A program made the translations under genes and the position numbers. Below are positions 27,652 through 37,858 of a stretch of 64,000 nucleotides of DNA, one piece after another. The notes beneath the pieces were generated by a model. The model was not told the DNA's origin. It saw only the letters and a list, made by a program, of their open reading frames with translations, and did not search any database. Numbering within the stretch: the first letter of the stretch is position 1; every line of letters begins with the position of its first letter. This DNA is from Chersky-840 sp963848335. GTDB taxonomy: Bacteria > Actinomycetota > Acidimicrobiia > Acidimicrobiales > UBA8190. The stretch lies in contig CAWKDD010000001.1 of the NCBI GenBank assembly GCA_963848335.1, forward strand, positions 744,001 through 808,000. The letters are read 5' to 3'.

Positions 27652-28515
27652 TCACCGTGACGCGTCGTCTCCTCGGGTGCCCGACGCGATGGCAATGAGG
27701 AGATCGAGCACGTAGGCGAAGAACGCCAGGGAGGCGGCGGCCAGGATGGTGCCGGCGCCGATGCCGATGACCACCGCCACGACATGGCCGTGTGTGGCCC
27801 CGCTGTCGCGCAGCGACTTGCTGGTGGCGACGGCCCCGATGATCCCGCCCAGGATCACGAGCCACGCCACCACCTTGAACACGGCCGAGACCAGGCGGGC
27901 TCCGCCATAGCCGCGTGGCGTGGGTCTGGCCCCGGGCTGTGCCGGTGCCGCATCCGAAGGCGTCTGGTGTGAGTCGGCGCCGTGGCGGATCTCTTCGACG
28001 GGTTGGGGGGCGCCTTCCCACTGACGCCCGTTCCAGTACTGCGCCATGTCGGGCTGGTCCGGCAGTTGGTACCAGCCGGCCTGATCGGGGGTGGCCGTGG
28101 GCACGGCCGAGGGGGCGGGAGTCGAGGGGGCGGGAGTCGACGGGGCGCTTGATGCGACGTTGGTCACCGCCCACTCCGGCAGGGAGGCGAGGGAGGAGCT
28201 CACCGTGGCTCCCGGGGAACCAGAGGGAGAGGCAGGTGGCGCCGATGGCGCGGGCGGAGGGGAGTCGTCGTAGGAGCCCACCCCACCGTCGCGCACCAGG
28301 GGCGTCGGCTCGCCGTGCTTGAAGAACCGTTCCTCGTGCGTCCCGAAGGGGTCGGGCTGCCACCCGTCCACGCCGTTGCGGACGGGGGCGGCGGTCGCCG
28401 TTCGTTCCGGTGTCGGCCGAGGAGCCAACCAACGCGCCAGATCGTCGGGGGGCGCGCCGGGTCGGGACCCAGAGCCTGGGCCCTGGGACCAGCCCGGTGC
28501 GTTCCTGTCCCTCAT
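27652..28515 (-). CDS. DUF2510-type membrane protein between the inverted-repeat arms
   Basis: ATG at 28515 begins MRDRNAPGW; a GGGAGG lies 11 bases upstream. The 287-residue protein is mostly disordered Pro/Ser/Ala-rich sequence. It contains two tryptophan-bearing DUF2510-like motifs (DGWQPDPFGTHEERFF near residue 48 and AGWYQLPDQPDMAQYWNGRQW near 150) and C-terminal membrane helices (AVFKVVAWLVILGGIIGAVA; VVAVVIGIGAGTILAAASLAFFAYVLDLL). DUF2510 domains are common in actinobacterial membrane proteins with no settled role. The stop lies just inside the spacer, so converging transcription from paralogue 2 ends next to it. Confidence 0.68.
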   Translation of the reverse strand: MRDRNAPGWSQGPGSGSRPGAPPDDLARWLAPRPTPERTATAAPVRNGVDGWQPDPFGTHEERFFKHGEPTPLVRDGGVGSYDDSPPPAPSAPPASPSGSPGATVSSSLASLPEWAVTNVASSAPSTPAPSTPAPSAVPTATPDQAGWYQLPDQPDMAQYWNGRQWEGAPQPVEEIRHGADSHQTPSDAAPAQPGARPTPRGYGGARLVSAVFKVVAWLVILGGIIGAVATSKSLRDSGATHGHVVAVVIGIGAGTILAAASLAFFAYVLDLLIAIASGTRGDDASR

Positions 28516-28859
28516 GTGCCTTCGAGCCTCCCGCCAGGCGGCCGCCCCGTAGGGTCGTACCTGCGCCTTCGGGAATTTGTTTCGACATCGACTCAGCCAA
28601 ACTTCAGGCTTTTCGGTCCTCGCCAGCCTGCCTGGCTCCCTCCTTTGTGCCCCTTGGCCTGGCCTGGAAGCCCACGATGTCGGGTTCGACCCCGTCACTG
28701 AGGGTGACCGGAGCGTGGTCACGAGGCTCGGTGACGAAAGACCGCAGCCCCGGCCCTGGCCCGCCGAGGGTTCGGCGGACCGTGACGTATCGACAGCTGA
28801 CCACCAGCACCCGCACCGGGACGCGGTGCCCGGCTCGATCGAGGCCGGAGCGTTCCCCG
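28516..28859. other. 344-bp gap between the DUF2510 protein and hydrolase paralogue 3
   Basis: No gene or clear hairpin is seen. The last 14 bases belong to the right arm of the inverted repeat; the rest is single-copy and presumably carries the promoter of the DUF2510 protein. Confidence 0.4.
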
Positions 28860-30159
28860 TTACCCGTTGACGCGGTAGATGTGCACGGTGGCCCCGGTGG
28901 CGAAGGTGTCGGAGAAGGTGCCGTTCACCACCGGGATGGTGCGGTTCTCGTTGACGACGGTCACCGACGTGGCCGACGGATCGGCGACATGGAAGGTGGC
29001 GGGGATGTCGGTGGCGCTGCCCGAGTCACGGGTGTCGGCGAAGATCGTGAACTGGCCGTCGTGGTATTTGGCCATGGTGTCGATGCCGCTGAAGGTGGTG
29101 GGCGCCGGGCTGACCGTCACGTAGTGCAGGGCGGTGTCGTCGTTGAGGACCGGAGCCAGCGACGTGATGAGGGCGTCGGTGGCCTGGGCCTGGGGTGTGA
29201 TCCCCGTGGTGGTGAAGTAGGGGGTCTCGAAGTTGTTGTCGCTCTCGGCCGGGCCGCTGAAGGAGTGGTTGAAGTAGATGAGGCCGCGGGCCCCGTGGAT
29301 GATCGACGACCACACCGCCCAGTTCATCTGGGCCGGCGTGATGCACTGGTCGTCAGGGGCGGTGAAGGGGCACCCGTCCTCCACGAAGGCCCAGATCGGT
29401 TCGGACCCCACGGGGGTCTGAAGCGAGCGGATGGAGTCGATGGCCGAGCCGTAGTTGCTACCCCGCTGGGCCTGGTCGGTGGTGCAGTCCTGGTTCAGGC
29501 CATAGAACTGGGCGCACTGGTTCCACGGTGCCACCCCCCAGGGTTGGTTGATGTCTTGGTCGGTGAACCAGTAGAAGTCGTCGCTGATGGTCTGCTGGTA
29601 GTCGTTGACGAACTGCGCCGCCTGGGCCTGGGTCTCCCACAGGAGCACCCCCTTGCCGTAGTTGCTCCAGAAGAACCGGCCGCTCTTGAGGTTGGCGGGG
29701 ACGGCGTCGATGAGGTTCTGGAGATAGCTGTAGCCGGCACTGGGCCCGTAATTCATGTCCACCTCGTCATCGGTGAACAGACCCACCGACTCGTTGCCGA
29801 TGCCGGCGCCGGTGGGCCCCCCGCACTCGCCGTACTGGGGGATGGCGTAGATGCCCGTGCCCGCCAGCAGGCTGAGGTTGCAGCCCCCGTCGGGCCGATC
29901 GAGCATGTTGATGTCGAGGCTCTTGTAGGTGGCCACGTCGCTCTCGTAGTTGAGCGACGGGTACCAGATCCCGATGGGATAGAAGCTGGGATTGTCCAGC
30001 GGCGCCGCCTTGGTGAAGCCGTGGCTGGTGTAGAAGTCCGTTCCCCCGTCGATGGGCGCCAGCACCACCCCCGCCGGCACGGCGCCGGTGGTGGTGGGGG
30101 TGGTCGTGGTGGGCGACGGGGCCGTGGTGGTGGGGGCGGGCGCGGTCGTGGTGGGGGCC
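28846..30159 (-). repeat. Right arm of the 1,314-bp inverted repeat
   Basis: Reverse complement of 26337-27650. The spacer between arms is 1,195 bp (27651-28845). The arm ends within the Thr/Pro linker sequence; upstream of it the two genes differ clearly. Confidence 0.9.
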
Positions 30160-30972
30160 TTGCCCGACGGATCAGTCGTGGAGGGACCTGTCGTGGACGG
30201 AGCCGGAGTGGAGGTGCTCGCTGTCCCCGTCGTCGTGGTGTTGCCCGAGCCTTGGGGCCCCGAGGTGGTGGTGGCCGACGCCGAGGTCACCTCGACGGCG
30301 GCGAGGTCCCATTGGTCGGCAGTCGGCGCCAGGTCGTTCAGTGCGACCTTCGTCCCGGCCGTGGTGGGCGCGGTGGCGTCCTGCGCCCAGTAGGTGTCAC
30401 CGGCCGGGTCCGTGTTCTGGTCGAGCAGAGCCTGACCTGAGGGCAGGGTCCGGTCGACCGAGTTGGTCCAGTCGAAGCCCACGGCGGTGGCGATGCTCCC
30501 CGAGGAGACCGGTGTGAGGCTGATGGTGGGCGCCCCCGAGCGCGCCGACGCGGCGGCCGACGCACCCACACCGCTGCGCTCCTTTGTAGGTGATCACCGT
30601 GAGCTCGGTGTTGAGACCGGACATCTTGGGCGTGGCGGTCACCGCGAGCGAGGCTCCGGTGGTGGTGGCCGACCAGATCTCGGCGTCGCCCAGCTGGGTG
30701 TTGGAACGCACCACCCGCGTCCAGGTCAGGCCCCCGCCGCTGACCTTCACGGTCTGGTCGGGGCTGTCGCCGTCGGCCGCCACGTAGGCCACCACGAGCT
30801 CGGGCGACGTGGATGTGACCGTGGCCGTCTGGGCGTCGAGGCCGAAGGCCGTGGAGCTGTGGTCGACCTGCGCCGGCGTCACGGATGCTCCCACCGGATC
30901 GTGGGTGACGGTGAGCGAGACGAGGACTACGCCCGTCAATCCGACCACCACGAACCATGGCCTGAACCGCAT
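28860..30972 (-). CDS. Secreted putative TIM-barrel glycoside hydrolase, paralogue 3, one frameshift
   Basis: ATG at 30972 starts a signal peptide (WFVVVGLTGVVLVSLTV). A beta-rich N-terminal domain related to but diverged from that of paralogue 2 (ELVVAYVAADGDSPDQ, AEIWSATTTGASL) follows. The frame changes near 30575, after TVITYKGA, and continues through SGAPTISLTPVSSG, a long Ser/Thr/Pro/Gly linker and the catalytic-like domain. That domain differs from paralogue 2 by one residue (GLNQD instead of GLDQD). Longer linker than paralogue 2 (extra STPAPSTTGPSTTDPSGK). Its role should match paralogue 2. Different promoters and N-terminal domains may separate their expression or binding targets. 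Confidence 0.7.
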
Positions 30973-31494
30973 ACGCCCCCCGCTCGCCTGCCAGCAATCT
31001 CGACAGGTCGGACACGATGCTTGAGCCGATTGTCCAGGTGTTGTTGGGGGCGCGGCGCGTGAACCCGATCAGGCCGTGAAGGCAATGCTCGAGGAAGCCC
31101 TGGCTTGCTCGTGAGGTCCGGACGGGCCGCAGTGTCTCGATGATCGTCGACATGTGCTCGTGCACGTGTCAGTTGCCCGGGCGAGGCCCACGCATTGCCG
31201 AAGAGATGGGTGATCGGGATCGCTTTTCCCGATCCATATTGGTGATGCACGTGTGCATCGTGAGGACCATGAGGTTCCAGCAAAGAGTGTTCGGGCCCCG
31301 GACATTCCAAACCAGCACTTTGAGAAGTAACCCGCCGACGGAGTGTGAATTACCTGGGATTATCGGGCGTTCCCCCGCGTTGACAGCCTGCGTGGCCCGG
31401 TGCATCCTTTGTCTCCACCACGTCGCGTGGGTGTCGCATACCACAAGTGGTGTGGGGATGTTCCGACCGCACACGAGTCCGCCGGAGGGGGCGA
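30973..31494. other. 522-bp intergenic region upstream of hydrolase paralogue 3
   Basis: No convincing gene on either strand. The part 31200-31440 is less GC-rich than its surroundings and contains the dyad at 31244-31259 and a weaker GGATCG/CGATCC pair at 31217-31235. Probably a divergent promoter region. Confidence 0.45.
31244..31259. promoter_or_regulatory. 16-bp dyad GATGCAC-GT-GTGCATC
   Basis: Two perfect seven-base arms separated by two bases, about 270 bp upstream of hydrolase paralogue 3 and 235 bp upstream of a possible small gene. Size and symmetry fit a dimeric regulator site. Confidence 0.35.
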
Positions 31495-31743
31495 ATGGCT
31501 CGCCATATTTGGGTCATATCACCTTCGTTGTCACCGCTAGAAGGTGAGAACCCGGAAGCCACCGCGTCGAAGCCGCGAGAGGGTGGGAAGACGGTCGGGC
31601 GGCGATTCGATCGTTTGAGGCCCAAGGCCAAGAAGCACGAAGCACCCGAACCGCTTCCGACGACGCTCGTGTCCCTCTCCGAAGAAGGCATGCACGCCGC
31701 TCCGGACAACGTCCCCACGTCGAGGCGCTCCGAGCACAGCTGA
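31495..31743 (+). CDS. Possible small protein, unknown
   Basis: An 82-residue frame with GGAGG six bases before the ATG at 31495. The product has no signal peptide or membrane helix and is basic in the middle (VGRRFDRLRPKAKKHE), a composition that recalls the RRFxxRSK motifs of the GGDEF-EAL protein downstream. No family recognised. It could be chance, but the ribosome site and the basic motif favour a real gene slightly. Confidence 0.35.
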   Translation: MARHIWVISPSLSPLEGENPEATASKPREGGKTVGRRFDRLRPKAKKHEAPEPLPTTLVSLSEEGMHAAPDNVPTSRRSEHS

Positions 31744-31917
31744 AGGCGCCGGTCCCGGCCGGACCGGCGCTCGAGTACTTTCCCTCCGGCTGCACAACAA
31801 TCCGTTTCGCCCCCGCTTTGGGGAGCGGTTGTGCTCAACCTCCGAGGCCCGGTTGCCGAGCACCCTTCGTGGTCAAAACCCACACGGGGAGTAGTCAAAA
31901 CTCGGGAGGAGCCTCAG

Positions 31918-32247
31918 ATGGTGAAGAAGGTCGTGGCGTCGCTGGCGTTGGCAGGGTCCCTTGCCATGGTGAGCTCGGGCGTGGCGGAGGCCGCCCCCGG
32001 TCCCAACTGCACGAACGCTCCGGCTGTGATCGCCCGTCTGCAGAGCGAGGAGACTCACGTCGCCTCCGTGCTGGCCAGGCTGCAAGGCATCGCCGCCCAT
32101 GGGGGACGGGAGGCGAGGTGGCTGCAGTGGCCGATCGCCTTCCTCACCCACGCCGAGGCGGGGCTCGCCTCTGAGGTGAGCACCCTGCAGGCCCGTTGCC
32201 CCAGCAGCACCGGCTCGGGTGGTGGCGGCACCATCTCCGTGGATTGA
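31918..32247 (+). CDS. Small secreted helical protein, unknown function
   Basis: ATG at 31918 with GGGAGGAG six bases upstream. The 109-residue precursor has a clear signal peptide (KKVVASLALAGSLAMVSSGVAEA, cleavage near AEAAPG). The mature part is mostly helix with one cysteine near each end (PNCTNAP and QARCPSS), possibly disulfide-linked, and ends in a Gly/Ser tail. No known family. It converges on the GGDEF-EAL gene, whose stop lies 58 bases away. Confidence 0.68.
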   Translation: MVKKVVASLALAGSLAMVSSGVAEAAPGPNCTNAPAVIARLQSEETHVASVLARLQGIAAHGGREARWLQWPIAFLTHAEAGLASEVSTLQARCPSSTGSGGGGTISVD

Positions 32248-32304
32248 CGGGCGGGCCCAGATCCGCCGGTGCAGTGTCGGAGGCGGGCGCGTGCCATCCG
32301 CTTG

Positions 32305-35300
32305 TCAGGACCGCGTGCGTTCGCCTCCGCCACCTGCCGTCGAGGACTCCTTGGTGAGATGGGTGCGCAGGAAGATGTCGAGCTGGGTAGGCGTCAGCGG
32401 ACGCCCGTAGAGGAAGCCCTGTCCGGTGTCGCACTGCTCGGCCAGGAGGGGGTCCATCTGGCCCTCCTCCTCGATCCCCTCGGCGATGGTCTCGAGGCCC
32501 AGGGTCTTGCCGAACTGGACGAGGGTGTGGATGAGCATCGACGAGTCGCGCGGTCGTGGCCAGCGAGCTGATGAAGGAGCGGTCGATCTTGAGGATGTCG
32601 ACGGGGAACTGGCGCAGGTAGGCGAGCGACGAGTAGCCGGTGCCGAAGTCGTCGATGGCGATGCGGACTCCGAGGCCCTTGAGGGCGATGAGCCGGTCGA
32701 CCATGAGAGCGGTGTCGCGGATGATCGTGGTCTCGGTGATCTCGAGGACCAGGGCGTTGGGCTCGAGCCCAGACGTGAACAGGGCCCGACGGACGTCGGT
32801 GACCAGGGAGTCGGACTCGAGCTGGCGGGCCGAGACGTTGACCGACATGGTGATGGGGTAGCCGTTTTGGTGCAGAGCTGCGCCTTGCCGGCACGCCTCT
32901 TGCAACACCCAACGGCCCAGCGGCACGATCAGCCCGCTCTCCTCGAGCAAGGGCAGGAAGTGGTCGGGCGGGATGACCCCGCGGGTGGGGTGCTGCCAGC
33001 GCAGCAGGGCTTCGACACCCGTGGTGGTCCGGGAGTCGATGTCGAAGATGGGCTGGTAGCGCAGGAAGAACCGGTCCTGGGCGATGGCGCTGCGCAGCTC
33101 GTTCTCGAGCGCCTGCCGGCTTTCGGCCGCCTTCGGCATGTCGTCGCCGAACACGGCGTACCGTCCCCGAGACGTCTCCTTGGCCTGGGAGAGCGCGGAC
33201 TCCGCGTCCTTCAGGAGCTGTTCGGCCTCGACGCGGGGTCCCAGCGCGATGCCGATCGACACCGAGACGTTGAAGGGTTCGGGGTGTCCTTCGCCGATGT
33301 AGAAAGGCTCCCGAAGGACCTCGAGAATGCGCTCGGCGACGAGCTCGGGTCCGGCCGCCAGCGACGCACCGTCGACCAGCACGATGAATTCGTCTCCGAG
33401 CCCCCGGCCGATGGTGTCGGCTTCGCGCAGCACGGCGCTCAGGCGGTCGGCCACTGCCCTGAGAAGATCGTCCCCCGTCTGGCGACCGTTGGCGTCGTTG
33501 AACGCCTTCAAGTCGTCGACTCCCAGCATCAGGGCGGCGGCGGGCAGCTGATCACGACGACTCCGGACCAGGATCTGCTGGGCGCGGTCGACGACGAGCG
33601 TTCGGTTGGGCAGACCGGTGAGCACGTCGTGCAGGGCCAGGTGCTCCAACTGACCGGTCCGCTCGGCGGCCATCTCCAGAGCGCGGCGGCGGGACATGAC
33701 CAGGGAGCGCAGTACGAAGAACAGGATCAGCGTGGCGATGACGAGGGCGCTTCCCACCTGGATCCCACGCGTGCGCCCGGTCGCCGTCCCGGCGATCGGC
33801 TGTCGAACAGTGATGACGAAGCCTCCGCCGACATTGATGGGGAGCGTGTCGACGAGCCCGCCGGTCGCCTTGGTGGCATTGCTGGTGGCGATGACCGATC
33901 CGGTGTTGGCGCGGGCCAGGGTCACCTGGAGGTTGCTGCGGGGGCCCACCGCGTCGGCGACGACCTTCCCGGTGTCGACGAGTCCTCCCACCCATCCCAC
34001 CAGCGCGCCGCGCCGTCCGGCCACGGTCGTGGGCACGGCGCCGCCCTCGTACACCGGGGCGAGGACGACCTCGGTCGAGCCGAAGGCGTGGTCGGAGCCG
34101 ATCATCTTCGTGGTCTCGAGTTGACCGGTGTCGCGCGACTGGCTGAGCGCTGCGTCCGCAGAGGTCGAGCACCAGTCGAGACCCGGGGGTAGGGCAACGG
34201 CACCCGCACTCTGAAGGGAGCTGCGCATCGACAGAAGCCTGGTCAGGCAATAGGGGTATTGAGCGGAGCTCGGCGTGATCGTGAAGGGCTCACTGGCGGC
34301 GCGTGCACTGGTGGGGTCGGCCTCGATCGCGATCCGGTAGTAGAAGAGCTGGGCTTGTGAGACCGTCTCGATGTAGGTGACGCCGCTCAGGTCAGCGAGT
34401 CCCGACCGTGTCGAGGAAGCGAACCACGCGGCGAGTTGGGCGTTGGTCATGGCGGGGTTCTGTTGGACCACCACCCGGGTGGCGGCGGTCAGGTCGGTGT
34501 CACGCTGGAGCGTGCTCGTGACCCGGGCAGCCACCCCCGACGCCTGCTGGTCGAATGACTGGCGGTCCTGTCGGTCCGTCGTGCGCGCCCACTGCCACCC
34601 TGTGCCGATAGCGGTGGCCAGGCCGATGACGACGAACAACGAAAGCAGCACCCGCGCCGTGGCCCGACGCGGGGCGCGAACGTTGGCGGACCCCTTCCCC
34701 TCCTTCGTGGGGTGATCGCTCCCGTGTATCGCCGCCCCGGCAGGGTCGGTCGGGCCAGGATCAATGGTGGCCAGAAGCAAGCCTTCGGCCTGGAGCGAGT
34801 CCGTAGTGTCGGGGGTGCCGGCGACCTTGGACCGGGGCATGAATCTGCGCAATGCCTTGGGTTTGTCGTTGGGCTTGTCGTTGGGCTTGTTGGCGGAGGC
34901 CGAGGACACGTCGCGCGTCCCCGGCGTCGCAACCCCGAAGAAGGTGTCGGTTACGCCCGGGGCCACGGCCCGAGTCGGATCGGTCGGGCCGGGGTCAGGG
35001 AGGACCAGGAGCACGTCGTCGGTCTGGGGCGAGTCCGCGGGGTCCTCGGACGCCTTGGAGCGCGTCCTGAACCGGCGCAAGCCCTTGGCCTTGCCGTTGA
35101 CCTCGGTGACCGGGAGCTCGTGGCTCGCCGCGGGCTGGTCCTCGTACCCGGTCGGGTCGTCGTTGAGCGCCAGGCCGACATCGGACAGGTTGGTCACGTC
35201 ACGATCGTCGACCGACGGCTCCGCGTGGTCATTGAGGGCCTTGGACCGGGCCCTGAACCGGCGCAAGCCCTTGGCCTTGCCGTTGGCCCCGGTGACCTCG

Positions 35301-36593
35301 GACGTGTCTGTGGCGTCGGTCGGGCTCGCCACGGGCTGGTCCTCGTACCCGGTCGGGTCGTCGTTGAGCGCCAGGCCGACCTCGGACGAGTTGGTCACCG
35401 CACGATCGTCGACCGACAGCTCCGCGTCGTCGTTGAGGGCCTTGGACCGGGCCCTGAACCGGCGCAAGCCCTTGGCCTTGCCGTTGGCCCCGGTGACCTC
35501 GGACGTGTCTGTGGCGTCGGTCGGGCTCGCCACGGGCTGGTCCTCGTACCCGGTCGGGTCGTCGTTCGGCGCCAGGCCGACCTCGGACGAGTTGGTCACC
35601 GCACGATCGTCGACCGACAGCTCCGCGTCGTCGTTGAGGGCCTTGGACCGGGCCCTGAACCGGCGCAAGCCCTTGGCCTTGCCGTTGGCCCCGGTGACCT
35701 CGGACGTGTCTGTGGCGTCGGTCGGGCTCGTCACCTCTCCCGCCACCGCTATCTCCGCGGCTTGTGACTCGACGTCGGCGTCCGGCCTAACCGTGGACTT
35801 GCGGGACCTGAACCGGAGGAAGGCCTTGGACCTGGCGTTCGCCTCGGACGCGTCGCTCGTCTCGACGCCTGGGGGCGGGTCAGTGGGCAGGAACGTGGTG
35901 CTCTCCACCAGCGCGTCTGCGGTGATGAAGGTGCCGGCTGTGTCCGGCACCTGGCCCGCCGGAGCTTGGTCCGTGAAGACGGGAGGGTCGGCGAGTGGGG
36001 GCAGATCGGTGAAGACGGGTGAGTCGGCGGAGACCGGTGGGTCGGCGGAGACCGGCGAGCCCGTGAAGACCGGTGAGCCCGTGAAGACCGGTGGGTCGGT
36101 GGCCGGGAACGTGGCGTTCTCGACCAGCGCGTCTGCGGTGATGAACGTGTCGGCTGCGTCCGGCCTGTCTGCTGCCGAGTCCATCGGATCAAGATCGACA
36201 GCGGTCTCCGGGATGACAGCGGTCTCGCGGGATGACAGCGGTCTCCGGGATGACAGCGGTCTCGGATGAAGCGGTCTCCGGGATGACAGCGGTCTCCGGG
36301 ATGACAGCGGTCTCCGGGATGACAGCGGTCTCCGGGATGACAGCGGTCTCCGGGATGACGATGTCTTTGGAGCGGGCCTTGAACCGACGGAAGCCCTTGG
36401 ACCGGTCGCTTGTCCGGGGTGGGTCAGAGGCGTCCGGGGCCGAAGATGCCTCACTGACGAAGAAGGTGTCGCCCGAGACGGGTGACGACGTCATGAAGAA
36501 ACTGTCGGTCGCACCGGGCGCCTGGGGTACGGACGTATCGGTCTGGCGGCGTCGCCACATGGCATGAACATCGGCACAGGTCGCCCCGGCCAT
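32305..36593 (-). CDS. Membrane GGDEF-EAL protein (probable c-di-GMP phosphodiesterase) with long repetitive N-terminus, two frameshifts
   Basis: About 1,430 residues. The first ~590 are a cytoplasmic low-complexity region with ETAVIP hexapeptides, VFTGSP-type repeats and seven basic RRFxxRSK-like motifs, three inside a 67-residue repeat. Then come helix 1 (VLLSLFVVIGLATAIGTGW), an outside sensor domain of about 240 residues resembling CHASE-type sensors, and helix 2 (VGSALVIATLILFFVLRSLV). The GGDEF domain is degenerate: the signature reads LGDEF, and the first metal Asp is replaced (MLGVDDLKAFND). The EAL domain looks intact: GVEALLRWQHP, SVNVSARQLE, EITETT, DDFGTGYSSL, KIDRSFI and, after a frame change near 32535, ETIAEGIEEEGQ and GQGFLYGRPL. 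Breaks lie near 36222 and 32535. The likely activity is c-di-GMP hydrolysis with GGDEF as a GTP-sensing module. The start is uncertain (36593 or 36560). Confidence 0.83.
35239..35735 (-). repeat. 201-bp (67-residue) tandem repeat in the GGDEF-EAL N-terminus
   Basis: Units begin at 35239, 35440 and 35641 (the last partial), with a degenerate unit around 35060-35238. Each encodes NGKAKGLRRFRARSKA followed by an acidic stretch (LNDDAELSVDD) and VGLALNDDPTGYEDQP. The DNA copies are nearly identical, indicating recent expansion in frame. Confidence 0.85.
36197..36358 (-). repeat. 18-bp minisatellite encoding ETAVIP hexapeptides
   Basis: About nine units of GACAGCGGTCTCCGGGAT, one shortened (TCGGATGAAGCGG at about 36271) and one with an extra base (CTCGCGGG near 36226) that causes the frame break in the host gene. 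Units are in frame, so unit gain or loss alone would not alter the frame. Confidence 0.85.
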
Positions 36594-36825
36594 TAGCGCA
36601 CAGGTTGAGAGGCACAGCGGATGTCACCACCGCGCCGACGGCCATTGCAGAAAGCTGCTCGCTCGTATCGGCCCGGGAGGCACAAAACTCGAGCAGTTGC
36701 TCTCCCACAGGCGTGAAATGGCGGTTGACCTGGACTTCTATCGTCTTCGTTCGACCCTCTTCGCGGAGGAGGAGCCGAGGACGGCCCTGCGAAAGCCGCC
36801 GTCCGCAGCTTTGGTGCTGCGATTG

Positions 36826-37665
36826 TCAGGCGTTGGGCAGGTCGCTCGGGGAGCGCCCTTGGAGGATGTCGGCCATCCGGGTCTCGACCATGGGCCTGGT
36901 TTCATCGTGGGTGAGGATGTAGAAGGTGTCGGTGCGCACCGCGTCGAGCACGCGCTCCGCGACGACGCCCGGCTCGATGCCCCCTGCGACCAACTGGTGG
37001 ACCACATCCCGCAGAACCTTGGCGGCCGGGTCGTCGCCTGGGCCCGGAGCCCAGTGAGGGCGGTTGCGTTCGGAGTCGTCGATGCCCGTTTGGACGAAGC
37101 CAGGGCACAGGACCGACACCCCGACAGGCGAGCCGGCGGCCCGCAGGTCGCGGTAGAGCGTCTCCGAAATCGTGGCAACGGCATGCTTGGTGGCGTTGTA
37201 GGGCCCCATGAACCCTGGTGACGTCAGGCCGGCCATCGAGGCGGTGTTGACGACGTGGCCCTCGCCCTGGTCCACCAGCAACGGCACGAACGTCCGAATT
37301 CCATGAATGACGCCCCACAGATTCACACCGAGGATCCACTTCCAATCCGCTTCCGACACCGTCCACAGTGGTCCGCCCACACCGACCCCGGCGTTGTTGT
37401 GCACCAGGTGCACCGCCCCGAAGCGCTCGAGTGCCCGATCGCGTAGGGCCTCGACGGCAGAACCGTCGGACACATCGGTGATGACGGCCTCCACCTCGGC
37501 TCCCGACGCCCCCAGCGCGTCAGCGGTCAGCTTCAGCGGGGCCTCTTCGATATCGGCGAGCACGAGCTTCATCCCTTCGGCGGCGGCCCGTTCCGCCACC
37601 GCTCTCCCGATCCCGCTGGCGCCGCCCGTGATGACCGCCACCTTCTCCCGAAGCACCTGTATCAT
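36826..37665 (-). CDS. Short-chain dehydrogenase/reductase
   Basis: A 279-residue classical SDR. It has the NAD(P)-binding TGGASGIG at residues 13-20, NNAGVGVGG, and the catalytic triad in NTASMAGL (Ser) and PYNATKHA (Tyr-x3-Lys), followed by the PGFVQTGI loop. ADIEE after strand 2 suggests NAD rather than NADP preference. The extended C-terminal part with ILTHDETRPMVETRMADIL is typical of actinobacterial SDRs from lipid or xenobiotic metabolism. Substrate is not predictable. A TGTATCA element overlaps its start codon region. Confidence 0.88.
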   Translation of the reverse strand: MIQVLREKVAVITGGASGIGRAVAERAAAEGMKLVLADIEEAPLKLTADALGASGAEVEAVITDVSDGSAVEALRDRALERFGAVHLVHNNAGVGVGGPLWTVSEADWKWILGVNLWGVIHGIRTFVPLLVDQGEGHVVNTASMAGLTSPGFMGPYNATKHAVATISETLYRDLRAAGSPVGVSVLCPGFVQTGIDDSERNRPHWAPGPGDDPAAKVLRDVVHQLVAGGIEPGVVAERVLDAVRTDTFYILTHDETRPMVETRMADILQGRSPSDLPNA

Positions 37666-37858
37666 TACCCTCCCGTCACCGGTCCACCCGCCAGCATGCT
37701 CTCACACGCCAGTCGACGGATTCAGAGCGTCTGCGAGAGCGGGTGGGCATGGTCATCCAGGCCACCAGGCGCGTCGGTGTCCGGTCCAGATTCTGCAATG
37801 ATGCGGCCGCGGCGCGGATCCGCGTCCACGTCGGCGCCGGCTCAGTGGGGAGCACGCA

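Noticed and set aside
26337..30159. Transposon or insertion sequence
   Set aside because: No transposase, no target-site duplication at the arm ends, and the arms are coding sequence of secreted proteins.
25402..30440. Long antisense frames (about 680-740 codons) over both hydrolase arms
   Set aside because: They mirror each other because the arms are an inverted repeat. Their products have no recognisable domain, whereas the sense products have signal peptides and conserved blocks.
36197..36358. CRISPR-like short repeat array
   Set aside because: The 18-bp units are contiguous, without spacers, and encode hexapeptides in a gene.
36451..36708. An 85-codon minus-strand frame upstream of the GGDEF-EAL start
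   Set aside because: Most of it overlaps the start of the GGDEF-EAL gene in another frame. Only the first 35 residues look protein-like, which is too little to call.
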